A DNA stretch of 64,000 nucleotides, taken from Lentzea xinjiangensis (GTDB lineage Bacteria > Actinomycetota > Actinomycetes > Mycobacteriales > Pseudonocardiaceae). The stretch spans positions 263,508 through 327,507 of the forward strand of contig NZ_FOFR01000007.1 of assembly GCF_900110955.1 (NCBI RefSeq). The letters are read 5' to 3'. Positions 33,267 through 41,780 of this stretch are shown piece after piece. The translations under genes and the position numbers were made by a program. The notes under the pieces were generated by a model, which saw nothing but the letters and a program-made list of their open reading frames with translations, had not been told where the DNA came from and ran no database searches. The first letter of the stretch is position 1; each line of letters opens with the position of its first letter.

Positions 33267-34276
33267 CCGGCGCACCGACCCAGGCTGAGCTCGACGCCGC
33301 ACGCTTGGTTCTCGACCGGATGGGTGTGACGGCGGAGGACCTGCTCAAGGCTGTGAAGTCGCCGGCCCCGACCTTCGCCGAATACATCCCGGTCGTGGCT
33401 GCGGCCGTGAGCGACGGCACCCGCCGCGCCTACAGCCCGTACTGGAACCGCGTCCTCGATCAATGGGCGGACATCTCACTCAGCGACCGCACTCCCACCG
33501 ACATCCAACGGCTGGTCCAGCACATCAAGGCGAACCTCACCGTGCGCCGTAACACCCGCAACGGCAACTCCGCTGCCGAGCACCTGATCGCCGCGTTGCG
33601 CTGCCTCTACCGGCATGCCGTCAACGACGAACTAGTCGACGAACGCTCCAACCCGGCCGCAAAGGTGCCGAAGCCCCGACGCCAGCCCAGCAACCGGCGG
33701 GCGTTGTCCGGCAAACAGATGAACCAACTCAACGATGTCGTCGCCACCACGGGCAACGACCCTCAACTCGATTCGCTGATCATCCGGTTCCACACCGAGA
33801 CCGCTGCCCGTCGCGGCGGCGCGCTGGCCCTGCGCCCTAAAGATCTCGACGAGGAGCAGTGTCTGGTCTACCTCCGGGAGAAGGGTGAGTCCTCACGGTG
33901 GCAACCGGTCTCCCCCACGTTGATGTGGCACCTGCTCCAGCACGTCGAACATCGCGGCGCACCGATGAACGGTCGTCTCCTGCGCTACGCGGACGGCCGC
34001 CCGATCACCTATCACCGCTACGACAACCTGTGGAATCGCGTCGGCGAGAACCTCGCGTGGGCGGGCAAACAAGGCGTGAGTACGCACTGGCTCAGGTACA
34101 CCACACTCACGTGGGTCGAACGGCAATTCGGCTACGCCGTCGCCCGTGCGTTCGCCGGACACAACGACACCAACACCGACGCAGGGAGCACTACGACCTA
34201 CGTCCGGGCGACCCTCGAAGAAGTCGCCACAGCGCTGGCCGCGCTCACCGGTGAGCACCACCCGCTGGCCGCGTAG
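33263..34276 (+). CDS. int: tyrosine integrase of the tRNA-Leu island
   Basis: Recombinase of 337 residues from GTG 33263. N-terminal core-binding domain (VSDGTRRAYSPYWNRVLDQW); catalytic Arg in TAARRGGALALRP (about 181), Lys in REKGESSRW, HxxR in STHWLRYTTLTW (about 274), His in AGHND (about 299), nucleophile Tyr in TTTYVRATLEEV (about 313). All six catalytic positions are present, so it is probably active. Its place behind tRNA-Leu, followed by a bidirectional terminator, marks the left end of an integrated element. Confidence 0.93.
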   Translation: MTGAPTQAELDAARLVLDRMGVTAEDLLKAVKSPAPTFAEYIPVVAAAVSDGTRRAYSPYWNRVLDQWADISLSDRTPTDIQRLVQHIKANLTVRRNTRNGNSAAEHLIAALRCLYRHAVNDELVDERSNPAAKVPKPRRQPSNRRALSGKQMNQLNDVVATTGNDPQLDSLIIRFHTETAARRGGALALRPKDLDEEQCLVYLREKGESSRWQPVSPTLMWHLLQHVEHRGAPMNGRLLRYADGRPITYHRYDNLWNRVGENLAWAGKQGVSTHWLRYTTLTWVERQFGYAVARAFAGHNDTNTDAGSTTTYVRATLEEVATALAALTGEHHPLAA

Positions 34277-34293
34277 CTGATTCCAGGAACGTT

Positions 34294-34332
34294 GGGGCTG
34301 CCTGCTCATGGCACGGGCGAGCAGGCAGCCCC
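34294..34332. terminator. bidirectional terminator between integrase and DUF5753 gene
   Basis: Perfect 14-bp stem GGGGCTGCCTGCTC (34294-34307) and GAGCAGGCAGCCCC (34319-34332) with an 11-base loop, between two convergent genes whose stop codons lie 17 and 4 bp away. Confidence 0.85.
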
Positions 34333-34336
34333 CGAC

Positions 34337-35260
34337 TCACAACCTGTAGCCGCCGGGGAAGGGCACGCCAGCGGCCAGTGCACCTGGTAGGTGCCTGGCG
34401 GGTCCCGAGGAGTCAGCGGCCGACAACCGCTCGCCGAGTTGGAGCAGCATCGTTTTGGACTGTTCCTCGTTGAGGCTGGATCTGTCGAGCGAGCGGACAA
34501 TCTCCTGGTAGCTCTCGACCGCTGTTTTGTCTTCCTGGATGAGCGTGGAGTTCTCGTGTTCGAGGAAGACCAGTGGCTCGTACGCCGGGAAGGTCAGCTG
34601 AGTAAACGCCCCGCTCATGCCTGCGTGAGCACCGACGGCCGTCGGCAAGATCCGGATCGTGACGTTGCTGCGAACCGCCATCAGCAACAGGTGATGCACC
34701 TGGCCGACATGAACGTCATGTCCACCGACAGGCAGATGTAGCGCCTGCTCGTGGAGGTAAACCGCGCACTGCACCCCACCGCCGAACAGCAGTTCCTGCA
34801 ACTCCTGCCCAGCCTTGACACGTCGGTCCATCTCCCCGTCCGGCACATTCGGACAAGCCGAGATCGCCGCACGCAGGTGGTCCACCGACTGCAGAAACAC
34901 CGGAATCCCGTAGGGATGCCACGTGGTCAGGGTCTTCGCCGCCGCAACGTTCTGGACGAGCGTGCGAAGCCGCACCGGCACACACGAGCCGTGCTGCTGC
35001 CACCACCCTTTGACATACGTCTCGGGCAGGAGGTTCAGCAGGCGGTCACGTTCCTCAACGGCCGTGCGGCAGACCCCCAGCAGAAGAGCAAGTTCGGTCT
35101 CGGTACATCCGATCTTGCCGTTCAGGAAGTCCGACAGCTTCGCCTCCTGCCAGCCGACGAGTTCAGCGACCCGTCGCGCGGGCATTCCGGAGGCCTTGAT
35201 AGCCGCCCGCACGCCTTCACCGAACTCACGGCCACGAGCCGTGGAGCATCTCTGCGGCAT
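34337..35260 (-). CDS. XRE regulator with DUF5753 (Scr1-like) domain
   Basis: Protein of 307 residues starting MPQRCSTARGREFGEG at ATG 35260. The HTH is MPARRVAELVGWQEAKLSDFLNGK; the C-terminal DUF5753 domain includes LTTWHPYGIPVFLQSVDHLRA, CAVYLHEQALHLPVGG and VTIRILPTAVGAHAGMSGAFTQLTFP. Relatives usually sit beside a short DUF397 gene; none is seen here. Such proteins are common on actinomycete islands, where they control small partner proteins or differentiation. Confidence 0.88.
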   Translation of the reverse strand: MPQRCSTARGREFGEGVRAAIKASGMPARRVAELVGWQEAKLSDFLNGKIGCTETELALLLGVCRTAVEERDRLLNLLPETYVKGWWQQHGSCVPVRLRTLVQNVAAAKTLTTWHPYGIPVFLQSVDHLRAAISACPNVPDGEMDRRVKAGQELQELLFGGGVQCAVYLHEQALHLPVGGHDVHVGQVHHLLLMAVRSNVTIRILPTAVGAHAGMSGAFTQLTFPAYEPLVFLEHENSTLIQEDKTAVESYQEIVRSLDRSSLNEEQSKTMLLQLGERLSAADSSGPARHLPGALAAGVPFPGGYRL

Positions 35261-35441
35261 GAGAGTTTCCTTGCAGTAGCTGGGATCTGTTGTGCCAGGC
35301 ACAATCAGCCAACTGCTCCACCGCAGGTCAGACCAGCTCATCAATCGCGCAGCGACCTAGCACGAATCCCGCAACTGCTATGTCTCACCTGCAGAAACAC
35401 CGCTGGTCGCCCGATCGGGTGTTACGTCATGGCCAGACCGC

Positions 35442-36266
35442 TCACATGAGCGATTCGGCGTGGACCGCGAGCACCGCGGCGAGATCGGGGTGATCACCCT
35501 TGTCCATCCGGCGGAAGAGCCTGGATGCGACGTAGAGCTGGGCAAGCCGGCCTGGCTCTGACTCCAGCACGTCGCCGAAGACGGAACGAACCCGCTCGAC
35601 CATCTCCGGCACGAGCAGGCTGTAACAGAGCAAGGTCGCGGCGTCGGTGCCCGCTGGACCACGTCCCCACCACTCCCAGTCGAGCAGGCCGAAGCCCGGC
35701 CCCATGAGATTGGCCCAATGCAGATCTCCGTGCACCGTTTCCCACTGGGAGACAACGGGTTTCATGGCATCCCCGAACCGCTGCCGGATTCGGTTGCTGA
35801 CCAGTTCCTGGTCCGCGTTGACCCGATTTGTTGGCGTGGAAGCGACCGCGTCGATCGTGCGGCGGAGTTCAGCCCACCATGCGTCGGGCAGGTCGATCGG
35901 TTCGCGAAGCGCATCGGTGTGGGAGCACGGCAAGCCTGGCAACAAGGTCAGCACCTCGGCGCGCTGTTGCCGGTACTCCTCCCACTCGTAGACGTCCAGC
36001 ACGCGAGGTTTGGCCAAGTCGGTGAACACGTTGGCGTCGAGGTTGCCAGTCCAGAAGGCGCCATCGATCCACTGCTTGTTCTCGGACACCACCCTCAACC
36101 AGAACCGCTCCTCACCGCGACCGGCAAGGGCGCCAATCGAGCGATCGATCCAACCGAGCCGAGGCTCGCCGATTAGAACAAGACTGAAGTGCGCTGCGGC
36201 TCGCTGAAGGTTCTCGCGCATCCATTCGCGGAACTGGGCATCGGCGTCGCTGAGGTCGACGGGCAC
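35442..36266 (-). CDS. aminoglycoside phosphotransferase (APH)-like kinase
   Basis: Protein-kinase-like phosphotransferase of 274 residues. The catalytic loop is HGDLHWANLMG and the metal-binding motif GLLDWEWWGRGPAGTDAATLL. GTG 36266, two bases after the upstream stop, is preferred over upstream GTGs. It is the last gene of a five-gene minus-strand operon. The substrate is unknown; the context (radical SAM, ATPase) favours a modifying role rather than antibiotic resistance. Confidence 0.82.
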   Translation of the reverse strand: MPVDLSDADAQFREWMRENLQRAAAHFSLVLIGEPRLGWIDRSIGALAGRGEERFWLRVVSENKQWIDGAFWTGNLDANVFTDLAKPRVLDVYEWEEYRQQRAEVLTLLPGLPCSHTDALREPIDLPDAWWAELRRTIDAVASTPTNRVNADQELVSNRIRQRFGDAMKPVVSQWETVHGDLHWANLMGPGFGLLDWEWWGRGPAGTDAATLLCYSLLVPEMVERVRSVFGDVLESEPGRLAQLYVASRLFRRMDKGDHPDLAAVLAVHAESLM

Positions 36267-36268
36267 CG

Positions 36269-37012
36269 CTACTCCTCGGTGACGTAGCGCAGATAGACCT
36301 CGGGCGTGGCCATGTACCGGCGCCAGTGGTCGACCAGCGCGAGGTCCTCCCACTTCGTCCGTTGGAAGCCGTGCTCCCCCACTTCGATGATGTCGGCGTC
36401 CGGTGTGGACGCCAGGATCGGTGAGTGGGTCGCGCAGATGATCTGCGCACCCGACTTGCCGAGCTCGTACATGAGGTGCATCAGCCGCAGGCAGGACTGG
36501 AACGACAGCGCGGCCTCGGGCTCGTCCATCAGGTAGAAGCCCGGTTCGCGGAACATCGCGGCGAACACGGTGAGGAAGCCCTCTCCGTGGCTCATCTCGC
36601 TCGTGTCCTCGTCCCAGTACCCGTTCATTCCGCTGACCGCGTTCATGAACCCGAACGCGGTCTCCGCACGCAGGAAGTAGCCCTTGCGCTTCGTCCGCGG
36701 ACCGATGCGGTGCCGGGCACCGAGAGCGGTGGTCTCGAACCGCACCATCTCACCGAGCTCTGACTTCGGCCGGTCGTTGACGTACTTCCGTCCAGCCCGC
36801 CCGCCCTGCCCATCCAGCCCCCAGGCCTCGGCGAAAGCCTCGACCAGCGTGGATTTGCCGGAGCCGTTCTCGCCGACCAGGAAGGTCACCGGCCGCTCGA
36901 ATGTCATCCCCTCGTCGGCCAGCTGGGCGACGCACGGCACGTCGAGCGGCCACGGTCTCCGGGAGCCACGGGACAGTAGCTCTTCGGGGATGTACGCGCG
37001 GCGGGCGAGCAT
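36269..37012 (-). CDS. AAA family ATPase (COG3910-like)
   Basis: ABC-like ATPase of 247 residues. Opening RAYIPEELLSRGSRRPWPLDVPCVAQL is typical of COG3910. Walker A FLVGENGSGKST near residue 45, signature-like SHGEGFL, Walker B FYLMDEPEAALS and the H-motif CATHSPILAS. No coiled-coil arm is present, so it is shorter than SMC or OLD nucleases and lacks a Toprim domain. It lies 18 bases after the radical SAM gene. Confidence 0.88.
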   Translation of the reverse strand: MLARRAYIPEELLSRGSRRPWPLDVPCVAQLADEGMTFERPVTFLVGENGSGKSTLVEAFAEAWGLDGQGGRAGRKYVNDRPKSELGEMVRFETTALGARHRIGPRTKRKGYFLRAETAFGFMNAVSGMNGYWDEDTSEMSHGEGFLTVFAAMFREPGFYLMDEPEAALSFQSCLRLMHLMYELGKSGAQIICATHSPILASTPDADIIEVGEHGFQRTKWEDLALVDHWRRYMATPEVYLRYVTEE

Positions 37013-37030
37013 AGGTGGAAGTTCCTTCGA

Positions 37031-37936
37031 TCAGTCGTAGTCCGGAGCGCAGGCTCCCGAAGGTACGCAGTTGCCGGCAGGTCGACACGCCGGGCTGCAG
37101 CTCGGCCCGCACTGCGGATCACACATGTTGGGCACACACGGGTTTAGGGGCCGCCGAGCGAACTCCGTCGCGAGCACAGCTGCAGTCTCCGTCATCCTCG
37201 ATCCCGTCAGGATGTCGGCGAGCGACTCCTCCCGCACGTTCCCTACCGGTAACCATCGGGAGAACACGCACGGCCACACCGACCCGTCCGGTGCGATCGC
37301 GACCCTACCGTCACCACACTGACCACACAGTTCACCGAGGTCAGGCCCACGATCGCGGACACCGCGGCCGACCTGGCGCAGACGATCGATCCGCACCTCG
37401 CCGACGACCCCAAGGTCTCTTAGCTGCGTCACTGCCTCGTTGACGCCTTGCCTCTCATCGACGTCGATCACGCCCACCCGTACCGGAATCGATCGCCGAA
37501 CAGCTTCTATAAGGTTCGACCTCGTCCGCTCGTAACTTCGCCGACCTCGTGTGATCCGTTCATGCTGCTCGGCCGCATCCGAGTAGTAGCTGGTGGCGAG
37601 CTGGACGCCGGACCGCGAGAAGACCTCCCACAGCTCCGGGCGGACGTGCACCAGGTTCGTGAACACTTCGACCCTCAGCCCGCGGTCAAGCGCGTGATGG
37701 ACGAGGCCAGGCAGCGCACGGTGCAGAGTCGGCTCTCCCCCGATGAACTGGACCATCCTCGTTCCGAGGCCGGCGAGCTGATCGATCGACCTAACCCAGT
37801 CCTCGGCAGTCATCGCACCGTGCGAACCAATCGGGCCAGAGTCGGCATAGCAGTGGTCGCACTGCAGCTGGCACTTTCCAGTCAGTTCGAGCCACGCGAA
37901 CGTCACCTGCGTTCGCAGGTCAGGTTGAGCCCCCAC
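37031..37936 (-). CDS. radical SAM/SPASM protein with cysteine-rich C-terminal tail
   Basis: Radical SAM enzyme of 301 residues. The 4Fe-4S SAM motif CQLQCDHCY is near residue 21, the GGE motif in FIGGEPTLHRALPG, and a SPASM-like region GELCGQCGDGRVAIAPDGSVWPCVFSRW. The last 35 residues carry seven cysteines in a Cys/Pro pattern (CVPNMCDPQCGPSCSP and on to GACAPDYD). GTG 37936, six bases after GAGGGG, is preferred over GTG 37993. It may modify a peptide or bind extra clusters; no separate precursor gene is evident, so the substrate is open. Confidence 0.88.
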   Translation of the reverse strand: MGAQPDLRTQVTFAWLELTGKCQLQCDHCYADSGPIGSHGAMTAEDWVRSIDQLAGLGTRMVQFIGGEPTLHRALPGLVHHALDRGLRVEVFTNLVHVRPELWEVFSRSGVQLATSYYSDAAEQHERITRGRRSYERTRSNLIEAVRRSIPVRVGVIDVDERQGVNEAVTQLRDLGVVGEVRIDRLRQVGRGVRDRGPDLGELCGQCGDGRVAIAPDGSVWPCVFSRWLPVGNVREESLADILTGSRMTETAAVLATEFARRPLNPCVPNMCDPQCGPSCSPACRPAGNCVPSGACAPDYD

Positions 37937-38029
37937 GTGTTTCCCCTCGCTTCTCGCGCTCCGCCGTACTACCTGCGTAGTTGTTGGAGGCACTCCAAGC
38001 CAGAAGACATCGCTGAGCCGATCAGGTAG

Positions 38030-38764
38030 TCACAGGCCAGACACGTTGCGCTGAGCTGCCCGCGACGCGAGCGCCGGAATGGCAGCGATCTTCGCTGGAT
38101 CCAGCTCCGACCACAGGATCCCCGCCGGACGTCGAGGCGGTCCACACTCGATGACCTGAGTCGGGGTGACGATCAGGTCGACGGAGAAGTCGTGGCTGGT
38201 CTCCGGGAGGTCTCCCTCGACCACCTGGAGATCGTGGACCGTCGTCACAATCGTCGTCGCCTCACTGATCAGCCCTGCCTCCTGCAACAGGGCGACTTCG
38301 ATGTCGGCGTATCCCGCGCCCTTGCCGAGCCTGACACCTCGGCGGTTCACCGCCACGGTTCCACACACGAGCAGGTCGATCTTCGGCATCTCGTCCGTGT
38401 CGACGGTCCTCGCGAACAACGCGGCCTTCTTCGGCACCGCCGCTTCCTCTGGCGAAACAGGCAGCTTCGCCGGGTCAAGCTCGTAGAACGGCTTCTCAGC
38501 AGCGATCTTCGGAACCGCCACGTAAAGCAGCTTGCCCTGCTGAAGACCCAGCACCCTGACCGGAGCCTGCGGCTTGTCCGGGACTGCCTTCACCACGCGC
38601 GCAAGCTTCCAGACCGACAACTCCGCGAGCCTCTGAGCAGCCAGCTCAGCGCCCACGAAGTTCGGGATCGAGCCGTGCACGTCCGGTTGAGCGGCGCGGT
38701 GTTCGGTGAGCAAGTCCCAGACGCGGTGGCGGATCTCGTTCTTGGCCTCGTCCGGATTCGCCAC
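38030..38764 (-). CDS. 5-formyltetrahydrofolate cyclo-ligase family protein (MTHFSD-like)
   Basis: Protein of 244 residues, VANPDEAKNEIRHRVWDLL..., of the methenyltetrahydrofolate-synthetase-like fold: LYVAVPKIAAEKPFYELDP, LLVCGTVAVNRRGVRLGKGAGYADIE and TTVHDLQVV. The glycine-rich RLGKGAGYADIE matches the nucleotide/phosphate loop of the family. GTG 38764, seven bases after AGAAAGG, is preferred over TTG 38770. It may act on a folate or a one-carbon intermediate for the neighbouring radical SAM protein; the pairing is inference. Confidence 0.82.
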   Translation of the reverse strand: MANPDEAKNEIRHRVWDLLTEHRAAQPDVHGSIPNFVGAELAAQRLAELSVWKLARVVKAVPDKPQAPVRVLGLQQGKLLYVAVPKIAAEKPFYELDPAKLPVSPEEAAVPKKAALFARTVDTDEMPKIDLLVCGTVAVNRRGVRLGKGAGYADIEVALLQEAGLISEATTIVTTVHDLQVVEGDLPETSHDFSVDLIVTPTQVIECGPPRRPAGILWSELDPAKIAAIPALASRAAQRNVSGL

Positions 38765-38776
38765 AGGCAAACCTTT

Positions 38777-39952
38777 CTACGACGCCGCCATCATGGTGAA
38801 AAGGCGGTCATACACCTGATCTACCACAGGTTCCTTCCGCCAGGGACGGAGTTCCTGGGCCACGCCGAAGATCACCTTGAGGCCACCGCCGCCCCATGTG
38901 GCCTCGACGGAGTCGATCGCGATGTGCAGGGCTGCCGCGGCGTGATCGAGTTCGCGCTGTTGGATGTGCGCCAAGCTCAAATTCGCCAGCACGATGCTGC
39001 GCGACTTCGAGCGGGATGGTGCTTGGGATGCAACCCGTTCCAACGTCAACTGGGCTTTCGATGCCTCGTTCAAGCGCAAGTAGCAGGACCCTGCCAGGCG
39101 GTCGTGTTGTGTTTCGGAGAACATCTCGACGACGGGTTCGTCGGCCGAAATCCGTCCGAAGTGGTCTTGCGCTCGTTCCAGCGAACGCTCACACGCGACG
39201 CGTTCGCCGAGCATCGCCCGTGCTTCAGCTGCATGTATTTCTGCCAGCCCCGTCAACACATCGCTGTGCCCTCGAGCCACGTCGGCCGCACGTTCAGTGA
39301 GAACCAGGCCCTCGGCTGGATCTTCGGTGCCGTAGAGCTCGACGTACGACGTGCGCAGAAGCGCGATTGCTTCCAGCACCGGATCATTGATCTTGCGTGC
39401 TGCTTCGGCCGCAGTCGTGAAATGCCCCTTCGCGGCATCGTGATCGCGACGCTGAGATGCATCCCAGACGAACTGGCCCATCAGGGTGGAGGCTTCCGCT
39501 TCGGCCGCGAGCAGGTCCCGCTTCACCCGGTACTCACGTGCGTGTTCGCGCAGCAAACGGGTCTGGCCGAGCGCCTGCCCTGCCTCAGCCAACAGCCCGG
39601 TCGACCGCTCACCGTCGTACCTGTGGCTCAGCAGAGCGATGTGCTGGCGCAGTTCCGCCACCGTGACGAGGTCGACCTTCGATGGATTCGCGAGCGCACG
39701 ATCTAGACGATCGGTGTCCGCAGTCTCGTCTGCCGGCGAATCCGCCTGCGGATTCAGAAGATCGATCAGTTCCTGAACGGACACCTCCAGTGCCGTCGCG
39801 AGACGCGGCTGCAGCCAGGGTTCCGGAGTGGACTTGCCCTGCTCCCAGCGACCGACGGTTCCGGGAGTGATTCGCAGGAGCTCGGCGAGGCTCTCCTGTG
39901 AATACCCCATGGCCCTGCGGCGGGCGGCCAGCCCTTTCCTCGGCTTCGCCAT
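38777..39952 (-). CDS. XRE family regulator with TPR-like domain
   Basis: Regulator of 391 residues from ATG 39952, MAKPRKGLAARRRAMGYSQESLAELLRITPGTVGRWEQGKSTP as its HTH, followed by helical repeats (ARKINDPVLEAIALLRTSYVELYGTEDP; ARGHSDVLTGLAEIHAAEARAML; RSIVLANLSLAHIQQRELDHAAAALHIAIDS). This is the form of actinomycete XRE-TPR sensors that precede small metabolic clusters. It is first in the minus-strand operon, 12 bases from the next start, and divergent from a zinc-finger gene. It probably controls the cluster. Confidence 0.88.
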   Translation of the reverse strand: MAKPRKGLAARRRAMGYSQESLAELLRITPGTVGRWEQGKSTPEPWLQPRLATALEVSVQELIDLLNPQADSPADETADTDRLDRALANPSKVDLVTVAELRQHIALLSHRYDGERSTGLLAEAGQALGQTRLLREHAREYRVKRDLLAAEAEASTLMGQFVWDASQRRDHDAAKGHFTTAAEAARKINDPVLEAIALLRTSYVELYGTEDPAEGLVLTERAADVARGHSDVLTGLAEIHAAEARAMLGERVACERSLERAQDHFGRISADEPVVEMFSETQHDRLAGSCYLRLNEASKAQLTLERVASQAPSRSKSRSIVLANLSLAHIQQRELDHAAAALHIAIDSVEATWGGGGLKVIFGVAQELRPWRKEPVVDQVYDRLFTMMAAS

Positions 39953-40218
39953 CGGTCTCCCCTGACGCGAATTCGGCGCATTGTGCCTGCACAGGCTAGC
40001 TCGGAACACCTGCCGAACAACCGTTCCACCAAGAGAACTTCATTTTCACCCGGTCGGGTCATCCCGGCGTTTACGCAGGCAGGAGCGCCAGATGACGGAT
40101 TCCTGCTGGGTTGTGGCTGGGTACCCGCCCTGGTTCTCCACAGTTATGTCGATTTCCGTGGATCACAGCCGACATCAGGCGCGCTGTTCGCGCAGACGTT
40201 CACGGGAAGTGATCGGGC

Positions 40219-40569
40219 ATGGTTCGAAGTTACAAATGGCAGCCCCACGACGAGGGCCGCCACGCGATACCCCAAGAACTAGGCGTCAACGACGTCGGCC
40301 ACACCCTCTGCGGCATAGAGTTGACGGCCGGTCCTGACAGGTGGCCCAACGAAGCTCGCTATTGGCCGACGTGCAACGAGTGCGACCTGACATGGCGAGA
40401 ATCCGAGGGCATCCTTCCTTGGCCGCGGAAGGGCCGAGACGGCGGACCCTTGTCTTCACGTCGCCCTGGAACTTCCACGGCGCCCAAGACCGACAGCCCG
40501 ATCGACGTGGTTGAGCTCGTCATCGACACGCTGATCGCTCAGGGCGCGCATCTCCAAGAACCTCGCTGA
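40219..40569 (+). CDS. small zinc-finger-like protein
   Basis: Protein of 116 residues, MVRSYKWQPHDEGRHAIPQELG, with a putative metal site formed by GRHAI, GHTLCGIELT and CNECDLTW, as in short actinobacterial zinc-finger proteins. The C-terminus has a hydrophobic helix DVVELVIDTLIAQG. It is divergent from the XRE-TPR gene and overlaps the next start by one base (TGATG). Confidence 0.75.
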   Translation: MVRSYKWQPHDEGRHAIPQELGVNDVGHTLCGIELTAGPDRWPNEARYWPTCNECDLTWRESEGILPWPRKGRDGGPLSSRRPGTSTAPKTDSPIDVVELVIDTLIAQGAHLQEPR

Positions 40570-41294
40570 TGAAGATCACCGAACGGACACCCAAGGACGA
40601 ACGCCTCTCCTGGACCCGCAAAGGCGGCATCGTCTTGGTGGCTTTCCTCGAACGAGTGGCCGTTGAGCACAACGTCGCTCGCCTCACGGAGTTGGTGCAC
40701 CTCTCTGACGTCGACCTGCTCAACCAGTTGCGCCGGTTCACCAAGGCATGCGTGGTCGGTCGGCGCACCGATGTGGACGTCGTCCCTGCCGAGGATCACT
40801 TCTGGCTGTCGGCTGAACGCGTCGACCGTGCGCGGGCGCTTCTCCAACAAGCAGACGACGCCGACCTCCGGGAACTGGTGGCGGAGCGCGGCCTCGACAT
40901 CGACCGCGCCCTGGGTGATTTCTCCACCCAGCAGCCGTATCCCGTCGCGCTGGGCAAGGCACTGCGCGATGCGCGCATTGCCTCCGGACCGAGTCAGGCG
41001 GAGGTCGCTGAGAAGGTGCCGACCCTCTCGAACGTTGAGTTGTCGCAGTTCGAGAACGGGCACGCACTGCCAACCCTGATCACGCTTGCTGAACTCGCTC
41101 ACGTCTACAAGGTCGACGCGGCCGACCTGATCGTCCAGGCCGTCTGTCACTCGAAGCCCGACAAGCAGGTGTTGGCTTTGCGCGTTGCCGAACCGACGTT
41201 CCGCGCGGTGCTGACGCACAAATTCGCGGAACGTCGCGTTCGGGAACTTAATCGGACGAAGTCCGCTACGGCTCGACGATCCGGTGCTTCCTGA
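40569..41294 (+). CDS. XRE family DNA-binding protein with N-terminal unknown domain
   Basis: Protein of 241 residues. The first half (MKITERTPKDERLSWTRKGG...HFWLSAERVDRARALLQQADDADLRELVAERGLD) is not recognised. The HTH is LGKALRDARIASGPSQAEVAEKVPTLSNVELSQFENGHALPTLITLAELAHVYKVDAADL in two halves around AEVAEKVPTLSNVELSQFENG. A basic tail follows. It is coupled to the zinc-finger gene; the pair may form a regulatory module. The stop abuts that of the convergent DUF6355 gene. Confidence 0.82.
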   Translation: MKITERTPKDERLSWTRKGGIVLVAFLERVAVEHNVARLTELVHLSDVDLLNQLRRFTKACVVGRRTDVDVVPAEDHFWLSAERVDRARALLQQADDADLRELVAERGLDIDRALGDFSTQQPYPVALGKALRDARIASGPSQAEVAEKVPTLSNVELSQFENGHALPTLITLAELAHVYKVDAADLIVQAVCHSKPDKQVLALRVAEPTFRAVLTHKFAERRVRELNRTKSATARRSGAS

Positions 41295-41666
41295 TCAGAC
41301 TCGTGGTTGTCCCAACGAACACCTGCGGTCATGGGGTGAACCGGTGAGGCTGGGCGGAGTGGTCACGTAGTAGGCGTTGACGACCTTGTGCTGCCCGTCC
41401 CTGTAGAAGGGAATCTGCCACCACGGCGGCACGCACGTTGTGCCGGTGCTGCCCGTGCTCCAGTGGAACTTGATGAGGATGAAGCTGTCTGCGCAGTGCA
41501 CGTACCGACTGGTGAGCTCTCCCACCGGCGGTGACACCTCGTAGAAGCCGCAGCGGGGCGGCATGATCCGCGCAGCGGAGCTGGGTGGTGAGTCGATCAA
41601 ACCCAAAGCGGTGGTGGCGAGCAGCATGCCTGCCGCAGTGGTGGCACGAGCGAGTCGTCCGTTCAT
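41295..41666 (-). CDS. secreted DUF6355-like protein
   Basis: Exported protein of 123 residues from ATG 41666: signal peptide MNGRLARATTAAGMLLATTA with cleavage near SSA/A, then MPPRCGFYEVSPPVGELTSRYVHC and TTCVPPWWQIPF, four cysteines in the order expected of DUF6355. A 12-residue upstream extension to 41702 lacks support. Function unknown; extracellular. Confidence 0.75.
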   Translation of the reverse strand: MNGRLARATTAAGMLLATTALGLIDSPPSSAARIMPPRCGFYEVSPPVGELTSRYVHCADSFILIKFHWSTGSTGTTCVPPWWQIPFYRDGQHKVVNAYYVTTPPSLTGSPHDRRCSLGQPRV

Positions 41667-41735
41667 CGTCAGTTCCGCCCTCTCCTGAAGTAGTTGGTGC
41701 ACTTCAGTTTTCGGGCGTCCACAACGGATTGGGAA

Positions 41736-41776
41736 GACGTCTTCCGTCTGCCCGTGTAGAGCAGACGGAAGACGTC
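41736..41776. terminator. stem-loop terminator after the dehydrogenase gene
   Basis: Perfect 16-bp arms GACGTCTTCCGTCTGC (41736-41751) and GCAGACGGAAGACGTC (41761-41776) around a 9-base loop, five bases beyond the stop of the minus-strand flavoprotein gene. No T-run, as is common in actinomycetes. Confidence 0.85.
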
Positions 41777-41780
41777 CGAC

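Noticed and set aside
37071..37130. Cysteine-rich C-terminus of the radical SAM gene as a separate precursor peptide gene
   Set aside because: It is in frame with and continuous to the enzyme, and no internal start with a ribosome site was seen.
39983..40282. Plus-strand frame of 99 codons before the zinc-finger gene
   Set aside because: Poor codon pattern and overlap with the better zinc-finger start; an ATG at 40092 with AGGAG leads only into the wrong frame of that gene.
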